64,000 nt of DNA. It comes from Modicisalibacter ilicicola DSM 19980 (GTDB taxonomy: Bacteria > Pseudomonadota > Gammaproteobacteria > Pseudomonadales > Halomonadaceae). How positions within the stretch are numbered: the stretch's first letter is position 1; every line of letters starts with the position of its first letter. The DNA lies in the NCBI RefSeq assembly GCF_900128925.1, contig NZ_FQUJ01000003.1, positions 268,940-332,939 of the forward strand, given 5' to 3'. The translations under genes and the position numbers were made by a program. Below are positions 1 to 8,219 of the stretch, piece by piece. A model generated the notes under the pieces. The model had not been told where the DNA came from. It was given only the letters and a program-made list of their open reading frames with translations, and searched no databases.

Positions 1-2
1 TG

Positions 3-257
3 AACCTGGAGCGACCAGACTGGAAATGGTTCGAGCCGTTTGAGCCATTTCCTTTGCTCATCCCATATATTGCGACAGGCGTGCCAATATCTAGCTTATT
101 CCTTAAAAAACAATACCTTGAAAACAAAAAGGATAGGCCAATTATCACTCGACCAAGATCGGGGAACAGAAGGGGCCCAAAAGGCCGCCGGTTTCGTCTC
201 CAAACGGCAACGGTCATTCATCCTTACTCGACGATCCTAATAAAAACAAAAACTTGA
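3..257 (+). CDS. Possible 3' end of an unidentified gene entering from the left edge
   Basis: A frame is open from base 3 to a TGA at 255-257, giving about 84 residues with no recognisable motif and a basic C-terminal half. The stretch is clearly poorer in G+C than everything to its right and uses A/T-ending codons. It could be the tail of a horizontally acquired gene or simply non-coding DNA; no ribosome-binding site inside the window decides this. I do not recognise the product. Nothing else is visible between 258 and the argA stop at 303. Confidence 0.22.
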   Translation, partial: NLERPDWKWFEPFEPFPLLIPYIATGVPISSLFLKKQYLENKKDRPIITRPRSGNRRGPKGRRFRLQTATVIHPYSTILIKTKT

Positions 258-302
258 GGAGTATCTGACTGGCGACATGGAGACAGAACCGGGCCGCACC
301 CC

Positions 303-1649
303 TCAGCTCAGTGGCTTGAGCAGGATCTTCGACTTGCGGGCATGGTTGTAGGCGTCCCGGCGGAGCGCAGGCAAGGCATCGATGCGCACGGGCCCGAAGC
401 CATGCTCGATGAACCAGTGGGCGGTGTGGGTGGTCAGGGCGAACAGTGCCTTGATATCGCGACGCCGGGCACGCCGTTCCACCTCGGCCAGAAGCAGTTC
501 CGCCCTCGCGTTGCCACGATAGTCGTCGTGAATGGCCACGCAGGCGAGCTCCCCCATGCCGGCGTCGGGGAAGAGATGCAGGGCGGCACAGCCGATGATC
601 ATGCCGTCGCGATCGATGACCAGATAGTCGTCGATCTCCTGTTCGAGCCGCTCCCGTGGGCGCTCGACCAGCATTCCATGCTCCTCGAGGGGGCGCAGCA
701 GTTCGAGCAGGCCGGCGATGTCTCCCAGTTCGGCGGGGCGCAGCTGTTCGTAGCGATGCTGGGTGATCATCGTGCCCACCCCGTCCCGGGTGAACAGCTC
801 GCCCAGCAGGGCGTCATGGTCGTGCCAGGACAGCAGATGGGTACGCCCGACCCCGTGGCGGGCCGCCTCGCAGGCCGCGCTCAAGTGCCGCGCCAGTTCG
901 CTGCCCGGGATGGCGGCACGGCGCAGCGGTTCCGCCTCGATGGGCGTCAACTGCCTCTGCAGCCGTCCACTGTCGTCGTACAGGCCATCCGCTTCACCGA
1001 GCAGGATGAGCTTGTCGGCCTTGAGTGCAGTGGCCGCGTGCCGCGCCACTTCGGAAGCCTCCAGATCGAAGACCTCGCCGGTACTCGAGAAGCCCAGCGG
1101 TGGCAGCACCACCAGGGCGCCGCGATCCAGCAGGGACTCGATGGAACCGACCCGCACCCGGCGCACCTCCCCACTGTGATCGAAATCGATGCCGCGACGC
1201 ACCCCCAGCGGCTTGGCCATGACGAGGTTGCCGGACACCGCGGTCAGCTCGACGCCATGCAAGGGGGTATTGGGCAAGCCGAGGGAGAGCCGGGCTTCCA
1301 GCCATAGGCGCTGTTCCGCGGCGATGCGCTCCACGCAGCGCATGATCGCCTGATCGGCGACCCAGCGCCCGTCGTGGCGCTGAGGGTCGATACCCGCCTC
1401 GCCGAGCGCCCGGCTGACCTGGGGCCGAATGCCGTAGACCAGGACCAGGCGCACCCCGAGGGTATGCAGCAGGGCGAGATCCTGGATCAGCTGTTCGCCG
1501 CGCCCATCGGCCATGGCCTCGCCCTCGATCAGGATGACGAAGGTGCGACCCCGGTGGGTGTTGATGTAGGGCGACGAATTGCGGAACCAGTCGACGAAGG
1601 GAAAGCGCGTATTCAAGGCCTGCACCCCGGTAGCAGGAAACTGAGTCAA
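303..1649 (-). CDS. argA: Amino-acid N-acetyltransferase (N-acetylglutamate synthase)
   Basis: Catalyses the first step of arginine biosynthesis, transfer of acetyl from acetyl-CoA to glutamate. The 448-residue protein has the classical two-domain layout: an amino-acid-kinase-like domain (about residues 30-290, with the N-terminal SSPYINTHRG segment typical of the family) and a C-terminal GNAT domain (about 300-445, with a GELACVAIHDDYRG acetyl-CoA loop and a TTHTAHWFIEHGF end). Length matches the family. In homologues the kinase-like domain binds arginine for feedback inhibition. The start is uncertain: the longest frame begins with TTG at 1649 without a Shine-Dalgarno site, and GTG at 1625 or TTG at 1616 would fit homologue N-termini at least as well. 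A strong terminator for the upstream transporter gene lies only about 20 bases before it. Confidence 0.95.
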   Translation of the reverse strand: MTQFPATGVQALNTRFPFVDWFRNSSPYINTHRGRTFVILIEGEAMADGRGEQLIQDLALLHTLGVRLVLVYGIRPQVSRALGEAGIDPQRHDGRWVADQAIMRCVERIAAEQRLWLEARLSLGLPNTPLHGVELTAVSGNLVMAKPLGVRRGIDFDHSGEVRRVRVGSIESLLDRGALVVLPPLGFSSTGEVFDLEASEVARHAATALKADKLILLGEADGLYDDSGRLQRQLTPIEAEPLRRAAIPGSELARHLSAACEAARHGVGRTHLLSWHDHDALLGELFTRDGVGTMITQHRYEQLRPAELGDIAGLLELLRPLEEHGMLVERPRERLEQEIDDYLVIDRDGMIIGCAALHLFPDAGMGELACVAIHDDYRGNARAELLLAEVERRARRRDIKALFALTTHTAHWFIEHGFGPVRIDALPALRRDAYNHARKSKILLKPLS

Positions 1650-1671
1650 GGAGGACTATATCAGAGCCGGC

Positions 1672-1702
1672 AAAAAGCGGGGCACCGCTTCAGGCCCCGC
1701 TT
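1672..1702 (-). terminator. Rho-independent terminator of the phosphate transporter gene
   Basis: A 9-bp perfect stem (AAGCGGGGC / GCCCCGCTT) with a 10-base loop is followed on the minus strand by five T residues. It lies 23 bases past the pit stop and just before argA, so it separates the two genes. Confidence 0.85.
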
Positions 1703-1725
1703 CTGCAACGTCTTCTTCCGCTGGG

Positions 1726-2997
1726 TCAGCTGCCGAACATCCCCTTGAACATGAAGAAGAACAGGATTGACAGCAGCGCGCCGGCCGGCAGGGTGATCAG
1801 CCAGGAGAGGATGATGGTGCCGAGCACGCGCAGGTTGAGCGCCGCCATGCCCCGGGCCAGCCCCACCCCGAGTACCGCGCCGACCAGGGTGTGGGTGGTG
1901 GAGACAGGCAGGCCGGTCCCCGAGGCCAGCACCACCGTGGTCGCTGCCGCCAGGGTGGCGGCGAAGCCGCGACTCGGTGTCAGTTCGGTGATCCCGGTGC
2001 CCACGGTGGCGATCACGCGATGGCCATAGGTCACGAGACCCACGACGATACCGCCGCCCCCCAGCACCAGCACCCACCAGGGGAGGGCCGCCGCGCCACC
2101 GACCTGCCCCTGGGAGTTCACCACGCTGATCACCGCTGCCAACGGCCCGACGGCATTGGCGACATCGTTGGAGCCATGGGCAAAGGCCATGGCGCAGGCG
2201 GTGAACATCATCAGCACGCCGAAGATGCGTTCGACGCTGGTGAACTGGAAGTCGCCGTTCTTGTTGCCCTTTTCCCGATTGACGCGCCCTTCGAGCTTGA
2301 TGCCCAGGGCCATGACCACCAGCCCGATGCCGATGGCGATCATCAGGCTTTCGCCGAACCCCAGTTCCAGGCCCACGTGGGAGAGCCCCTTGACGAGGGT
2401 CACCATGGCGACGATGAAGCCGACCAGGAAGATGTAGACCGGCACATAGCGCTTGGCCGCCGAGAAGGGATCGTTGCTTTCGAAGATCAGCATCTGGACC
2501 GACTTGAACAGCACGAAACCGACGGTGCCGGCCAGCACGGGAGAGACCACCCAGCTGGCAGCGATCTGGCTGACCTTGGTCCAGGCGACGGAATCGACAC
2601 CCAACCCGGCCACGGAGAAGCCGACGATGGCCCCGACGATGGAGTGGGTCGTCGACACCGGCCACCCCCGGGCCGAGGCGATCAGCAGCCACAGTCCCGC
2701 CGCCAGCAGGGCGGCCAGCATGCCGTAGACCAGCAGCTGCGGGTCGTCGCTCAGCAGTTGCGGATTGATGATGCCCTTGCGGATGGTCTGGGTCACCTGC
2801 CCCCCGGCCAGCCAGGCGCCGAGGAACTCGAAGACCACGGCGATCATGATCGCCTGCTTGATGGTGATGGCCTTGGAGCCGACCGATGTCCCCATGGCGT
2901 TGGCCACATCGTTGGCGCCGACCCCCCAGGCCATGAAGAAACCGAAGACGCAGGCAAGAATGATGAATACGTCACCGTATTGCGCAATGATTGACAT
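1726..2997 (-). CDS. pit: Low-affinity inorganic phosphate transporter, Pit family
   Basis: An integral membrane phosphate:cation symporter of 423 residues with about ten hydrophobic segments. The two inverted family repeats are visible: GANDVANAMG near residue 27 and GSNDVANAVG near 275, each carrying the family signature, plus paired PVSTTHSIVG and PVSTTHTLVG motifs near residues 113 and 365. It lies 68 bases downstream of a DUF47 gene on the same strand, the usual two-gene arrangement in which the DUF47 protein assists or regulates the transporter. Confidence 0.95.
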   Translation of the reverse strand: MSIIAQYGDVFIILACVFGFFMAWGVGANDVANAMGTSVGSKAITIKQAIMIAVVFEFLGAWLAGGQVTQTIRKGIINPQLLSDDPQLLVYGMLAALLAAGLWLLIASARGWPVSTTHSIVGAIVGFSVAGLGVDSVAWTKVSQIAASWVVSPVLAGTVGFVLFKSVQMLIFESNDPFSAAKRYVPVYIFLVGFIVAMVTLVKGLSHVGLELGFGESLMIAIGIGLVVMALGIKLEGRVNREKGNKNGDFQFTSVERIFGVLMMFTACAMAFAHGSNDVANAVGPLAAVISVVNSQGQVGGAAALPWWVLVLGGGGIVVGLVTYGHRVIATVGTGITELTPSRGFAATLAAATTVVLASGTGLPVSTTHTLVGAVLGVGLARGMAALNLRVLGTIILSWLITLPAGALLSILFFFMFKGMFGS

Positions 2998-3065
2998 AGG
3001 CAGCAGTTCTTTATGGATGGCGTGCGTTTATCGAACCCTGTCGCGCCTTCGACACGGCGATGGAT

Positions 3066-3746
3066 TCAGCGGGCAGTGAGAATCTGAAGACGGCTACCGA
3101 CGCGCTCGGCGCGATCCGCCAGGTCGCCGATCCAGTCGATGATCTTGTAGAGGAACATCACGTCCACCGGGGGCAGCTCCTCCTCGAGATCGAAGAGCTG
3201 ACGGCGAATGGCGATTTCCTGGGCATCCGCCTGGTGCTCCAGGTCGTGGAGGTCGCGAATCAGGTTCTCCATGAGCTCCGCCACATTGCGTCCGAAGCCG
3301 GATTCGAGAAGCACCTCGAGCTCTTCCAGCGCCTTGCGCGCCTGGGCCACGGCGGCGATCGCGATGCCCAGGTAGTCGCGCATCGGCGTGGCCAATGGCT
3401 CGGGAATGTGCATGGAGCGGCCCATCATGATGCCGGTGATGTCCCGGGCCCGATTGGCGATCTTGTCCTGGACGCTGATCAGCTCCAGCAGATCCGAGCG
3501 GGAGACCGGCAGAAACAGGGTGTTGGGCAGGTTGAGACGCAACTGGGTCTTCAGCTCGTCGGCCTCGTTCTCGAGAATGGTCACCTTCTCGCGATAGCGA
3601 GCGGCTTCTTCCCAGTCGTCCGCCAGGGTGGCATCGAAGAAAGGCAGCAACTGGTCGGCACACTCGCTGGTCTTGACGATGTGGGCCAGGAGCGGCTGAA
3701 AGGGCGAGCGCCCGAACAGAGCCGAAAAGGGATTGGACGTCACCAT
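3066..3746 (-). CDS. DUF47 / TIGR00153 phosphate-transport accessory protein
   Basis: A 226-residue PhoU-like helical protein. The N-terminus (MVTSNPFSALFGRSPF) and the segment SRSDLLELISVQDKIANRARDITG are typical of the DUF47/TIGR00153 family, whose members accompany Pit transporters. It precedes pit in the same direction and is divergent from the CYTH-domain gene across a 103-bp spacer. A regulatory role for phosphate uptake is inferred from this pairing; no catalytic motif is expected. Confidence 0.88.
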   Translation of the reverse strand: MVTSNPFSALFGRSPFQPLLAHIVKTSECADQLLPFFDATLADDWEEAARYREKVTILENEADELKTQLRLNLPNTLFLPVSRSDLLELISVQDKIANRARDITGIMMGRSMHIPEPLATPMRDYLGIAIAAVAQARKALEELEVLLESGFGRNVAELMENLIRDLHDLEHQADAQEIAIRRQLFDLEEELPPVDVMFLYKIIDWIGDLADRAERVGSRLQILTAR

Positions 3747-3755
3747 AATAGAAGA

Positions 3756-3762
3756 CTGTCAT
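3756..3762 (+). promoter_or_regulatory. Single Pho-box half-site (weak)
   Basis: CTGTCAT matches one 7-bp PhoB half-site exactly, but the base run four bases downstream (TGAGAAT) does not match a second half-site. It sits in the divergent spacer between the phosphate-transport pair and the CYTH gene, so it is recorded only as a weak candidate. Confidence 0.2.
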
Positions 3763-3849
3763 GTGTTGAGAATGGCGTCGATAGTATAGTGACTGGGCCA
3801 TCCAACGTCATGAAAAATTCACCGAAACGTCATCGACGGGAAACGCTGC

Positions 3850-4719
3850 ATGTCAGAGACCCTGCCCGAGGAAGTCGAACTCAAGCTTGCGCTGGGAAGT
3901 CACGGCGCCGCGCAGCTGCTCCGGCACCCGGCCCTCGATGCCCTGCCGCAACGCCGCGAAAGGCTGACCAACACCTACTACGACACGCCCGATGGGGCCC
4001 TGGAAGCCGCCCGGGTCGCCCTGCGCATTCGCCGCACGACGGAACACACGCTGCAGACGCTGAAGACCGCCGGCAGCGGCTCCGGCGGGCTCTCCACTCG
4101 CGGCGAGTGGGAGTGGGAGATCGACGGCGACGGCCTGGACCGGGAGAGCCTGAGGGACCTGCCCCCGATGCAGGCGCTGGACGACACCCTCCTGGAGACG
4201 CTCGCTCCCCGCTTCACCACGGATTTCGAACGCTTGCGCTGGTTGGTCGAGCATCCGGATGCCACCATCGAGGTCGCCCTGGACCGGGGCGAGATCCGAG
4301 CCGGCGAGCATTGCGTGGCCATCGAGGAACTGGAGCTGGAACTCAAGGCCGGCGACCCCGAAACATTATGGCGACTCGCCCGGGAGCTTGCCGAGCAGGT
4401 GCCGCTGCGCCCGGCCAACGTCAGCAAGGCGGCCCGCGGTGCGGCCCTGGACCGGGGCCACTGGCAGCTTCCCGCGTTGCCGGAAGACGCCCGGGCACGA
4501 GCCGACCATGCCACGTACCTGCTCGACGCCTTCACCGACACCCGGCGACCGGGCCACCTGCAGAAGGCCGCCGACACCTATCGCCGTCTGGCCGACGATC
4601 ACCTTCTCGACGCCGCCGTTCGCCACCACGCCCATGCCCTGGCCGCGGCACTGGCGCACCCAGCGTGGCTGACCGCTGCCTTCGGCCAGCATAGCCTCGC
4701 CCTGTATCAGGCGCTGTAA
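3850..4719 (+). CDS. CYTH-domain protein (inorganic triphosphatase-like)
   Basis: A 289-residue soluble protein with the CYTH signature EVELK (ExExK) near residues 8-12, followed by the alternating basic and acidic strands of the triphosphate tunnel (LTNTYYDTP, ALRIRRT, TRGEWEWEI, VALDRGEI, ELELELK). CYTH enzymes hydrolyse inorganic triphosphate or related substrates. The family member E. coli YgiF carries a large CHAD domain after CYTH; here only about 80 helical residues follow, so a full CHAD domain is absent. Its position next to phosphate transport genes suggests polyphosphate or triphosphate turnover, but that is inference. The channel gene starts 19 bases downstream and probably shares its transcript. 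Confidence 0.85.
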   Translation: MSETLPEEVELKLALGSHGAAQLLRHPALDALPQRRERLTNTYYDTPDGALEAARVALRIRRTTEHTLQTLKTAGSGSGGLSTRGEWEWEIDGDGLDRESLRDLPPMQALDDTLLETLAPRFTTDFERLRWLVEHPDATIEVALDRGEIRAGEHCVAIEELELELKAGDPETLWRLARELAEQVPLRPANVSKAARGAALDRGHWQLPALPEDARARADHATYLLDAFTDTRRPGHLQKAADTYRRLADDHLLDAAVRHHAHALAAALAHPAWLTAAFGQHSLALYQAL

Positions 4720-4738
4720 CCCCATAAGGAGTCCCCCC

Positions 4739-5626
4739 TTGTCATCCTCGCTTCGTCCCGGCGGCATCGGCCTGCGTACCTGGCTGTTCCAGCTGATCTT
4801 CGAATCGGACACCCGGCTCGCCAAGAGCTTCGATATTGCCCTGATCAGCCTGATCCTGGTCAGCGTCACGGTCGTCATGCTCGACAGCGTGGCCCTCCTG
4901 CGCGCCCGCCATGGGGAATTGTTCTACGTGATGGAGTGGGGCTTCACCCTGATATTCACCCTCGAGCTGGCACTGCGGCTCTACTGCCTCGACCGACCGC
5001 TGCGCTATCTGAAAAGCTTCTACGGGATCATCGATTTGCTGTCGATCCTGCCCACCTGGCTGAGCCTGCTGATCCCCGGCGCGCAGTCGCTATTGGTGGT
5101 GCGGATACTGCGCGTGCTGCGCGTCTTTCGCGTGCTGCGTCTCATGGAGTTTCTGGGCGAAGGCAAGATCCTGCTGCAATCGCTGCGCCGAAGCTCGCGA
5201 AAGATCCTGCTATTCCTGTTCACGGTGCTGATGCTGGTGGTCATCTTCGGCTCGCTGATCTATCTGATCGAGCCGCCGGAGGCCGGCTTCACGAGCATTC
5301 CAAAGGCCGTCTACTGGGCCATCGTGACCCTGACCACCGTGGGGTATGGCGACATCACTCCGCTGACGCCGCTGGGCCAGTTCCTGTCATCCATGGTCAT
5401 GATCATGGGCTACGCGATCCTGGCCGTGCCCACCGGGGTGTTTTCCGCCGAGATGATGCGCTCGATTCGCGAGGAGCGCTATTCCGACGAGGCCTGCCCC
5501 GGCTGCGGTCACGAAGGGCACGAGCGCGACGCCCGCTACTGCAGGCGCTGCGGCACCTGGCTCGACGAAGAAACTCCCGACCCACATGGAGAAAAGCGCG
5601 GCGACGAGCAAACCGCTACCCAATAG
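4739..5626 (+). CDS. Kv-type voltage-gated potassium channel with C-terminal zinc ribbon
   Basis: A 295-residue six-helix ion channel. The voltage-sensor helix S4 is visible as repeated Arg every third residue (about 122-134, RILRVLRVFRVLR), and the pore filter TVGYGD lies at 200-205 between S5 and S6. After S6 there is a short cytosolic tail with two CxxC pairs (C253/C256 and C268/C271), which look like a zinc ribbon; this is an unusual ending for this channel class. The start is TTG at 4739, chosen because AAGGAG lies seven bases upstream and no ATG fits. It follows the CYTH gene closely. Likely role: K+ flux and membrane potential in a salt-tolerant cell (inference). Confidence 0.9.
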   Translation: MSSSLRPGGIGLRTWLFQLIFESDTRLAKSFDIALISLILVSVTVVMLDSVALLRARHGELFYVMEWGFTLIFTLELALRLYCLDRPLRYLKSFYGIIDLLSILPTWLSLLIPGAQSLLVVRILRVLRVFRVLRLMEFLGEGKILLQSLRRSSRKILLFLFTVLMLVVIFGSLIYLIEPPEAGFTSIPKAVYWAIVTLTTVGYGDITPLTPLGQFLSSMVMIMGYAILAVPTGVFSAEMMRSIREERYSDEACPGCGHEGHERDARYCRRCGTWLDEETPDPHGEKRGDEQTATQ

Positions 5627-5638
5627 CCACTGACGACT

Positions 5639-5663
5639 AAAAAGCCGCATTCGATGCGGCTTT
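5639..5663. terminator. Bidirectional terminator between the convergent channel and yciO genes
   Basis: A 10-bp perfect stem (AAAGCCGCAT / ATGCGGCTTT) with a TCG loop lies between the stops of two converging genes. On the minus strand it is followed by TTTTT, on the plus strand only by the T residues of the stem, so it works best for yciO. Confidence 0.8.
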
Positions 5664-5684
5664 CGGGGGCTGGCGGTGATGCAC

Positions 5685-6308
5685 TCAACCGCGAAACGGC
5701 GAGGTATCGCCACGCCCTTCTCGCAGGATCACCGGCGGGATGTCCCGCAGGTCGATCACGCTGGTCGGCTCCAGGGAGCAGGCGCCACCGTCGACGACCA
5801 GGTCCAGGTGGGCGCCGAAGCGCTCGCGAATCTCCTCGGCGTCGGTCATCGGCAGCTCCTCGCCCACCGGAATCAGCGTCACGCTCATCAGTGGGCCGCC
5901 CAGGGCGTCCAGCAGGTCGTGGGTGATGCGATGATCCGGCACGCGCACGCCGATGGAGCGGCGCTTGGGATGCAGCAGCAGGCGTGGCACCTCGTTGGTG
6001 GCATCGAGAATGAAGGTGTAGGGCCCGGGAGTATTGTTCTTGAGCAAGCGGAAGGCCGCGTTGTCGACCTTGGCATAGGTACCGATCTCGGACAGGTCCG
6101 AGCAGACCAGGGTGAAGTTGTGCTTGTCGTCCAACGAGCGCAGCCACTTGATCCTCTCGATGGCCTTCTTGTCGCCCAGATGGCATCCCAGGGCATATCC
6201 CGAATCGGTAGGGTAAGCGATCACACCGCCCTGGCGAATGATGGATACCGCCTGGTCGATCAGGCGCTTCTGAGGATTCTCGGGATGGATCTGGAAAAAC
6301 TGGGTCAT
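5685..6308 (-). CDS. yciO: YciO family protein (Sua5/YciO/YrdC superfamily)
   Basis: A 207-residue protein that I recognise as YciO: it opens MTQFFQIHPENPQKRLIDQA and contains YPTDSGYALGC, KNNTPGPYTFIL and a final VILREGRGDTSPF. The superfamily fold binds ATP and RNA; TsaC/Sua5 relatives make threonylcarbamoyl-AMP for tRNA t6A, whereas the physiological role of YciO itself is less settled. The start at 6308 is set by AGGAGA six bases upstream and by the match to YciO N-termini; an in-frame extension to 6452 runs into repeat sequence and is rejected. In E. coli yciO adjoins rnm, as here, but a repeat element separates them. Confidence 0.92.
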   Translation of the reverse strand: MTQFFQIHPENPQKRLIDQAVSIIRQGGVIAYPTDSGYALGCHLGDKKAIERIKWLRSLDDKHNFTLVCSDLSEIGTYAKVDNAAFRLLKNNTPGPYTFILDATNEVPRLLLHPKRRSIGVRVPDHRITHDLLDALGGPLMSVTLIPVGEELPMTDAEEIRERFGAHLDLVVDGGACSLEPTSVIDLRDIPPVILREGRGDTSPFRG

Positions 6309-6350
6309 GTCGTCTCCTGGCATCGTGCGTTGCGGCTTCTTCTTGTTGCT

Positions 6351-6614
6351 AGGCTTTATCCGAAAAGTGCCTGCGCTCGCCCATACGGCGTTAAAAATCG
6401 ACTCAAAGTACTCATTTACACCGCGTAAACTCCGTCTTTGGGCTCGCGACATCCATGTCGCTTGCTCTTCGAGCAGCCATGCTGCCCAAATCGGCTATCC
6501 TGCCGATTTGTCGTCGATTTTTGCCTTGTGACCCACATGGATGTGGGAAATGCGTTAGCCCGCAGGAGCGGGCTTAGCGCTGGCCGTCGCTCGTCGACTT
6601 TTCAGACATAACCT
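6351..6614. repeat. 264-bp palindromic intergenic repeat element with imperfect terminal inverted repeats
   Basis: Fills nearly all of the 335-bp gap between yciO and rnm. The ends are imperfect inverted repeats (AGGCTTTATCCGAAAAGT on the left; the right end read on the minus strand is AGGTTATGTCTGAAAAGT). Inside lie five consecutive perfect small palindromes: CGACAT-CC-ATGTCG (6448-6461), GCAGC-CAT-GCTGC (6473-6485), AAATCGGC-TATCCT-GCCGATTT (6488-6509), CCCACAT-GG-ATGTGGG (6532-6547) and AGCCCGC-AGGA-GCGGGCT (6557-6574). No gene is supported. Related but shorter or diverged copies lie at 18972-19014 and about 34823-34946, so it belongs to a dispersed, non-autonomous family. Confidence 0.75.
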
Positions 6615-6643
6615 AGTTGTTTAGCTTATCTCGTTATGCGATT

Positions 6644-7525
6644 TCAGCCAGCAAAGGCGGCAAGAGCGGGATGACACCAGACCGGGGATGGCGCGCCGCG
6701 CGGCGCCGGGCTCATGCTGCCCGGCGCCAGGTGACCGCCGGGGAAATGGAAATCGCTGCCCAGGGAACCATGCAGCCCGCGTTCCTGGAGCTGGCGCGCC
6801 AGGTCGCGGGTCATGTCCGGGTTCTGGAAACCGCTGATCAGCTCGGCCGACTCCCCTCCCGCCGTGGCGAAGGCATCGAGCAGCAGGCCGCGCTTGCGCC
6901 GGGTCAGCCCGTAGCGCAAGGGATGCGCCAGTACGGCCACGCCACCGCTCTCGTGAATCCAGCCGAGGGCGGTGCTCAAGTAAGGCCAGTGCGCCTTGAC
7001 GTCACCACGCTTGCCGGCGCCGAGATGCTTCTTGAAGGCCGTCGCCATGTCCGGCACCAGCTTCGCCTCCACCAGGGCGCGAGCGAAATCCGGCCGCCCC
7101 AGTGGGCGCTCGCTATCTGCCTGGGCCCGGGCGCGAGACAGCGCGTCATCGAGCCCGATCTGTTCGAGGCGTCGCGCGATCTCCTCGCCGCGAGCAATGC
7201 GTGCCCTGGCCTGGGCGGCCAGGGCCTCCCGCATGGCGGTGCTGGCCCCTTCGGGCAACAGCGCCACCACATGAAGCGTCATGCCCTGCCACTGGACGGA
7301 GAGCTCCGTGGCCGGCAGCAGCCGAACACCCAGTCGCTGCGCCTCGACACTCGCCTCGGCGAGACCCGCCACGGTATCGTGATCGGTCAGCGCCATGTGG
7401 GTCACGCCCCGCGCGTGGCAAAGAGCCACCAGGGCCCTGGGTGACAGGGCGCCATCCGAGGCAGTGGAGTGCATGTGCAGATCGAGACCGGCAGCCGACT
7501 CGAGCGTATCGGGAAGTGGCATCAT
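6644..7525 (-). CDS. rnm: PHP-domain phosphoesterase, RNase AM / 3',5'-nucleotide phosphatase (YciV/TrpH family)
   Basis: A 293-residue PHP-family metal hydrolase. Metal-binding motifs are visible in order: DLHMHSTASDG (about residues 15-25), ALTDHDT (about 45-51), an AHPLRY segment in the middle and GSDFHFPGGH near the C-terminus. E. coli RNase AM (YciV) removes 5' nucleotides from short RNAs and trims rRNA 5' ends, and also acts on 3',5'-bisphosphonucleotides. Two ATG codons occur at 7525 and 7522. The gene diverges from yciB across about 100 bases and sits in the same neighbourhood (yciO, yciB, yciI) as in many gammaproteobacteria. Confidence 0.9.
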   Translation of the reverse strand: MMPLPDTLESAAGLDLHMHSTASDGALSPRALVALCHARGVTHMALTDHDTVAGLAEASVEAQRLGVRLLPATELSVQWQGMTLHVVALLPEGASTAMREALAAQARARIARGEEIARRLEQIGLDDALSRARAQADSERPLGRPDFARALVEAKLVPDMATAFKKHLGAGKRGDVKAHWPYLSTALGWIHESGGVAVLAHPLRYGLTRRKRGLLLDAFATAGGESAELISGFQNPDMTRDLARQLQERGLHGSLGSDFHFPGGHLAPGSMSPAPRGAPSPVWCHPALAAFAG

Positions 7526-7624
7526 CGCATGACGCCGCTCGGCGTCTTTGTCAGAATAGGAGCGCCATGGTGCGCGCCCCGCCGACGCGGGTCAATGGCG
7601 TCCCGATCACCACAGGATCCTTTC

Positions 7625-8176
7625 ATGAAGCTGCTGCTGGACTTTCTTCCCATCGCGATCTTCTTCGCGGCCTATCACCTGAGTGGCGACATCGTGCTGG
7701 CGACGCTGGTGCTGATCCCCGCCACCCTGGCCCAGGTCGGTGTCATCTGGTGGCGCCATCGCCGGCTCGAGAAGATGCACCTGGTTACCCTTGGGCTGTT
7801 GGTCGTGCTGGGCGGTGCCACGGTGCTGTTTCGCGATGCGGCCTTCATCCAGTGGAAACCCACGGTGGTCAATGCCCTGTTCGCCCTGGCCTTTCTGCTC
7901 TCGCCGCTGTTCGGCGGCAAGACCCTGGCCCAGCGCATGATGGGCCAGGTCATCGGCCTGCCGGCGGCCATCTGGACACGCCTGAACCTCGCCTGGGCCG
8001 GCTTCTTCCTGGTCCTGGCGATGCTCAACGTCTACGTGTTCAAGACCTTCAGCGAGGCTACCTGGGTCAATTTCAAGCTCTTCGGCATGCTCGGCCTGAC
8101 CCTGGCCTTCGTGCTCGCCCAGGGCGTCTACCTGAGCCGCCACATGCTGGCCCGGCCCGACGCTTGCGACAATTGA
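7625..8176 (+). CDS. yciB: Inner membrane-spanning protein YciB (septation protein A)
   Basis: A 183-residue, very hydrophobic protein with five to six predicted membrane helices. The opening [19 protein letters not shown] and the segment [19 protein letters not shown] are hallmarks of YciB/IspZ, an inner membrane protein connected with cell-envelope synthesis and, in some bacteria, septation. The start at 7625 matches homologues; an upstream in-frame extension overlaps the divergent rnm gene and is rejected. yciI follows 43 bases later on the same strand. Confidence 0.93.
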   Translation: MKLLLDFLPIAIFFAAYHLSGDIVLATLVLIPATLAQVGVIWWRHRRLEKMHLVTLGLLVVLGGATVLFRDAAFIQWKPTVVNALFALAFLLSPLFGGKTLAQRMMGQVIGLPAAIWTRLNLAWAGFFLVLAMLNVYVFKTFSEATWVNFKLFGMLGLTLAFVLAQGVYLSRHMLARPDACDN

Positions 8177-8219
8177 TTTCACACGCCTCGACGTTCTTTC
8201 ACATGAGGAAAAACGCGCC

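Noticed and set aside
6309-6531. N-terminal extension of yciO and small frames in the repeat
   Set aside because: The extension consists of repeat sequence; the homologue-like start at 6308 has a good ribosome-binding site.
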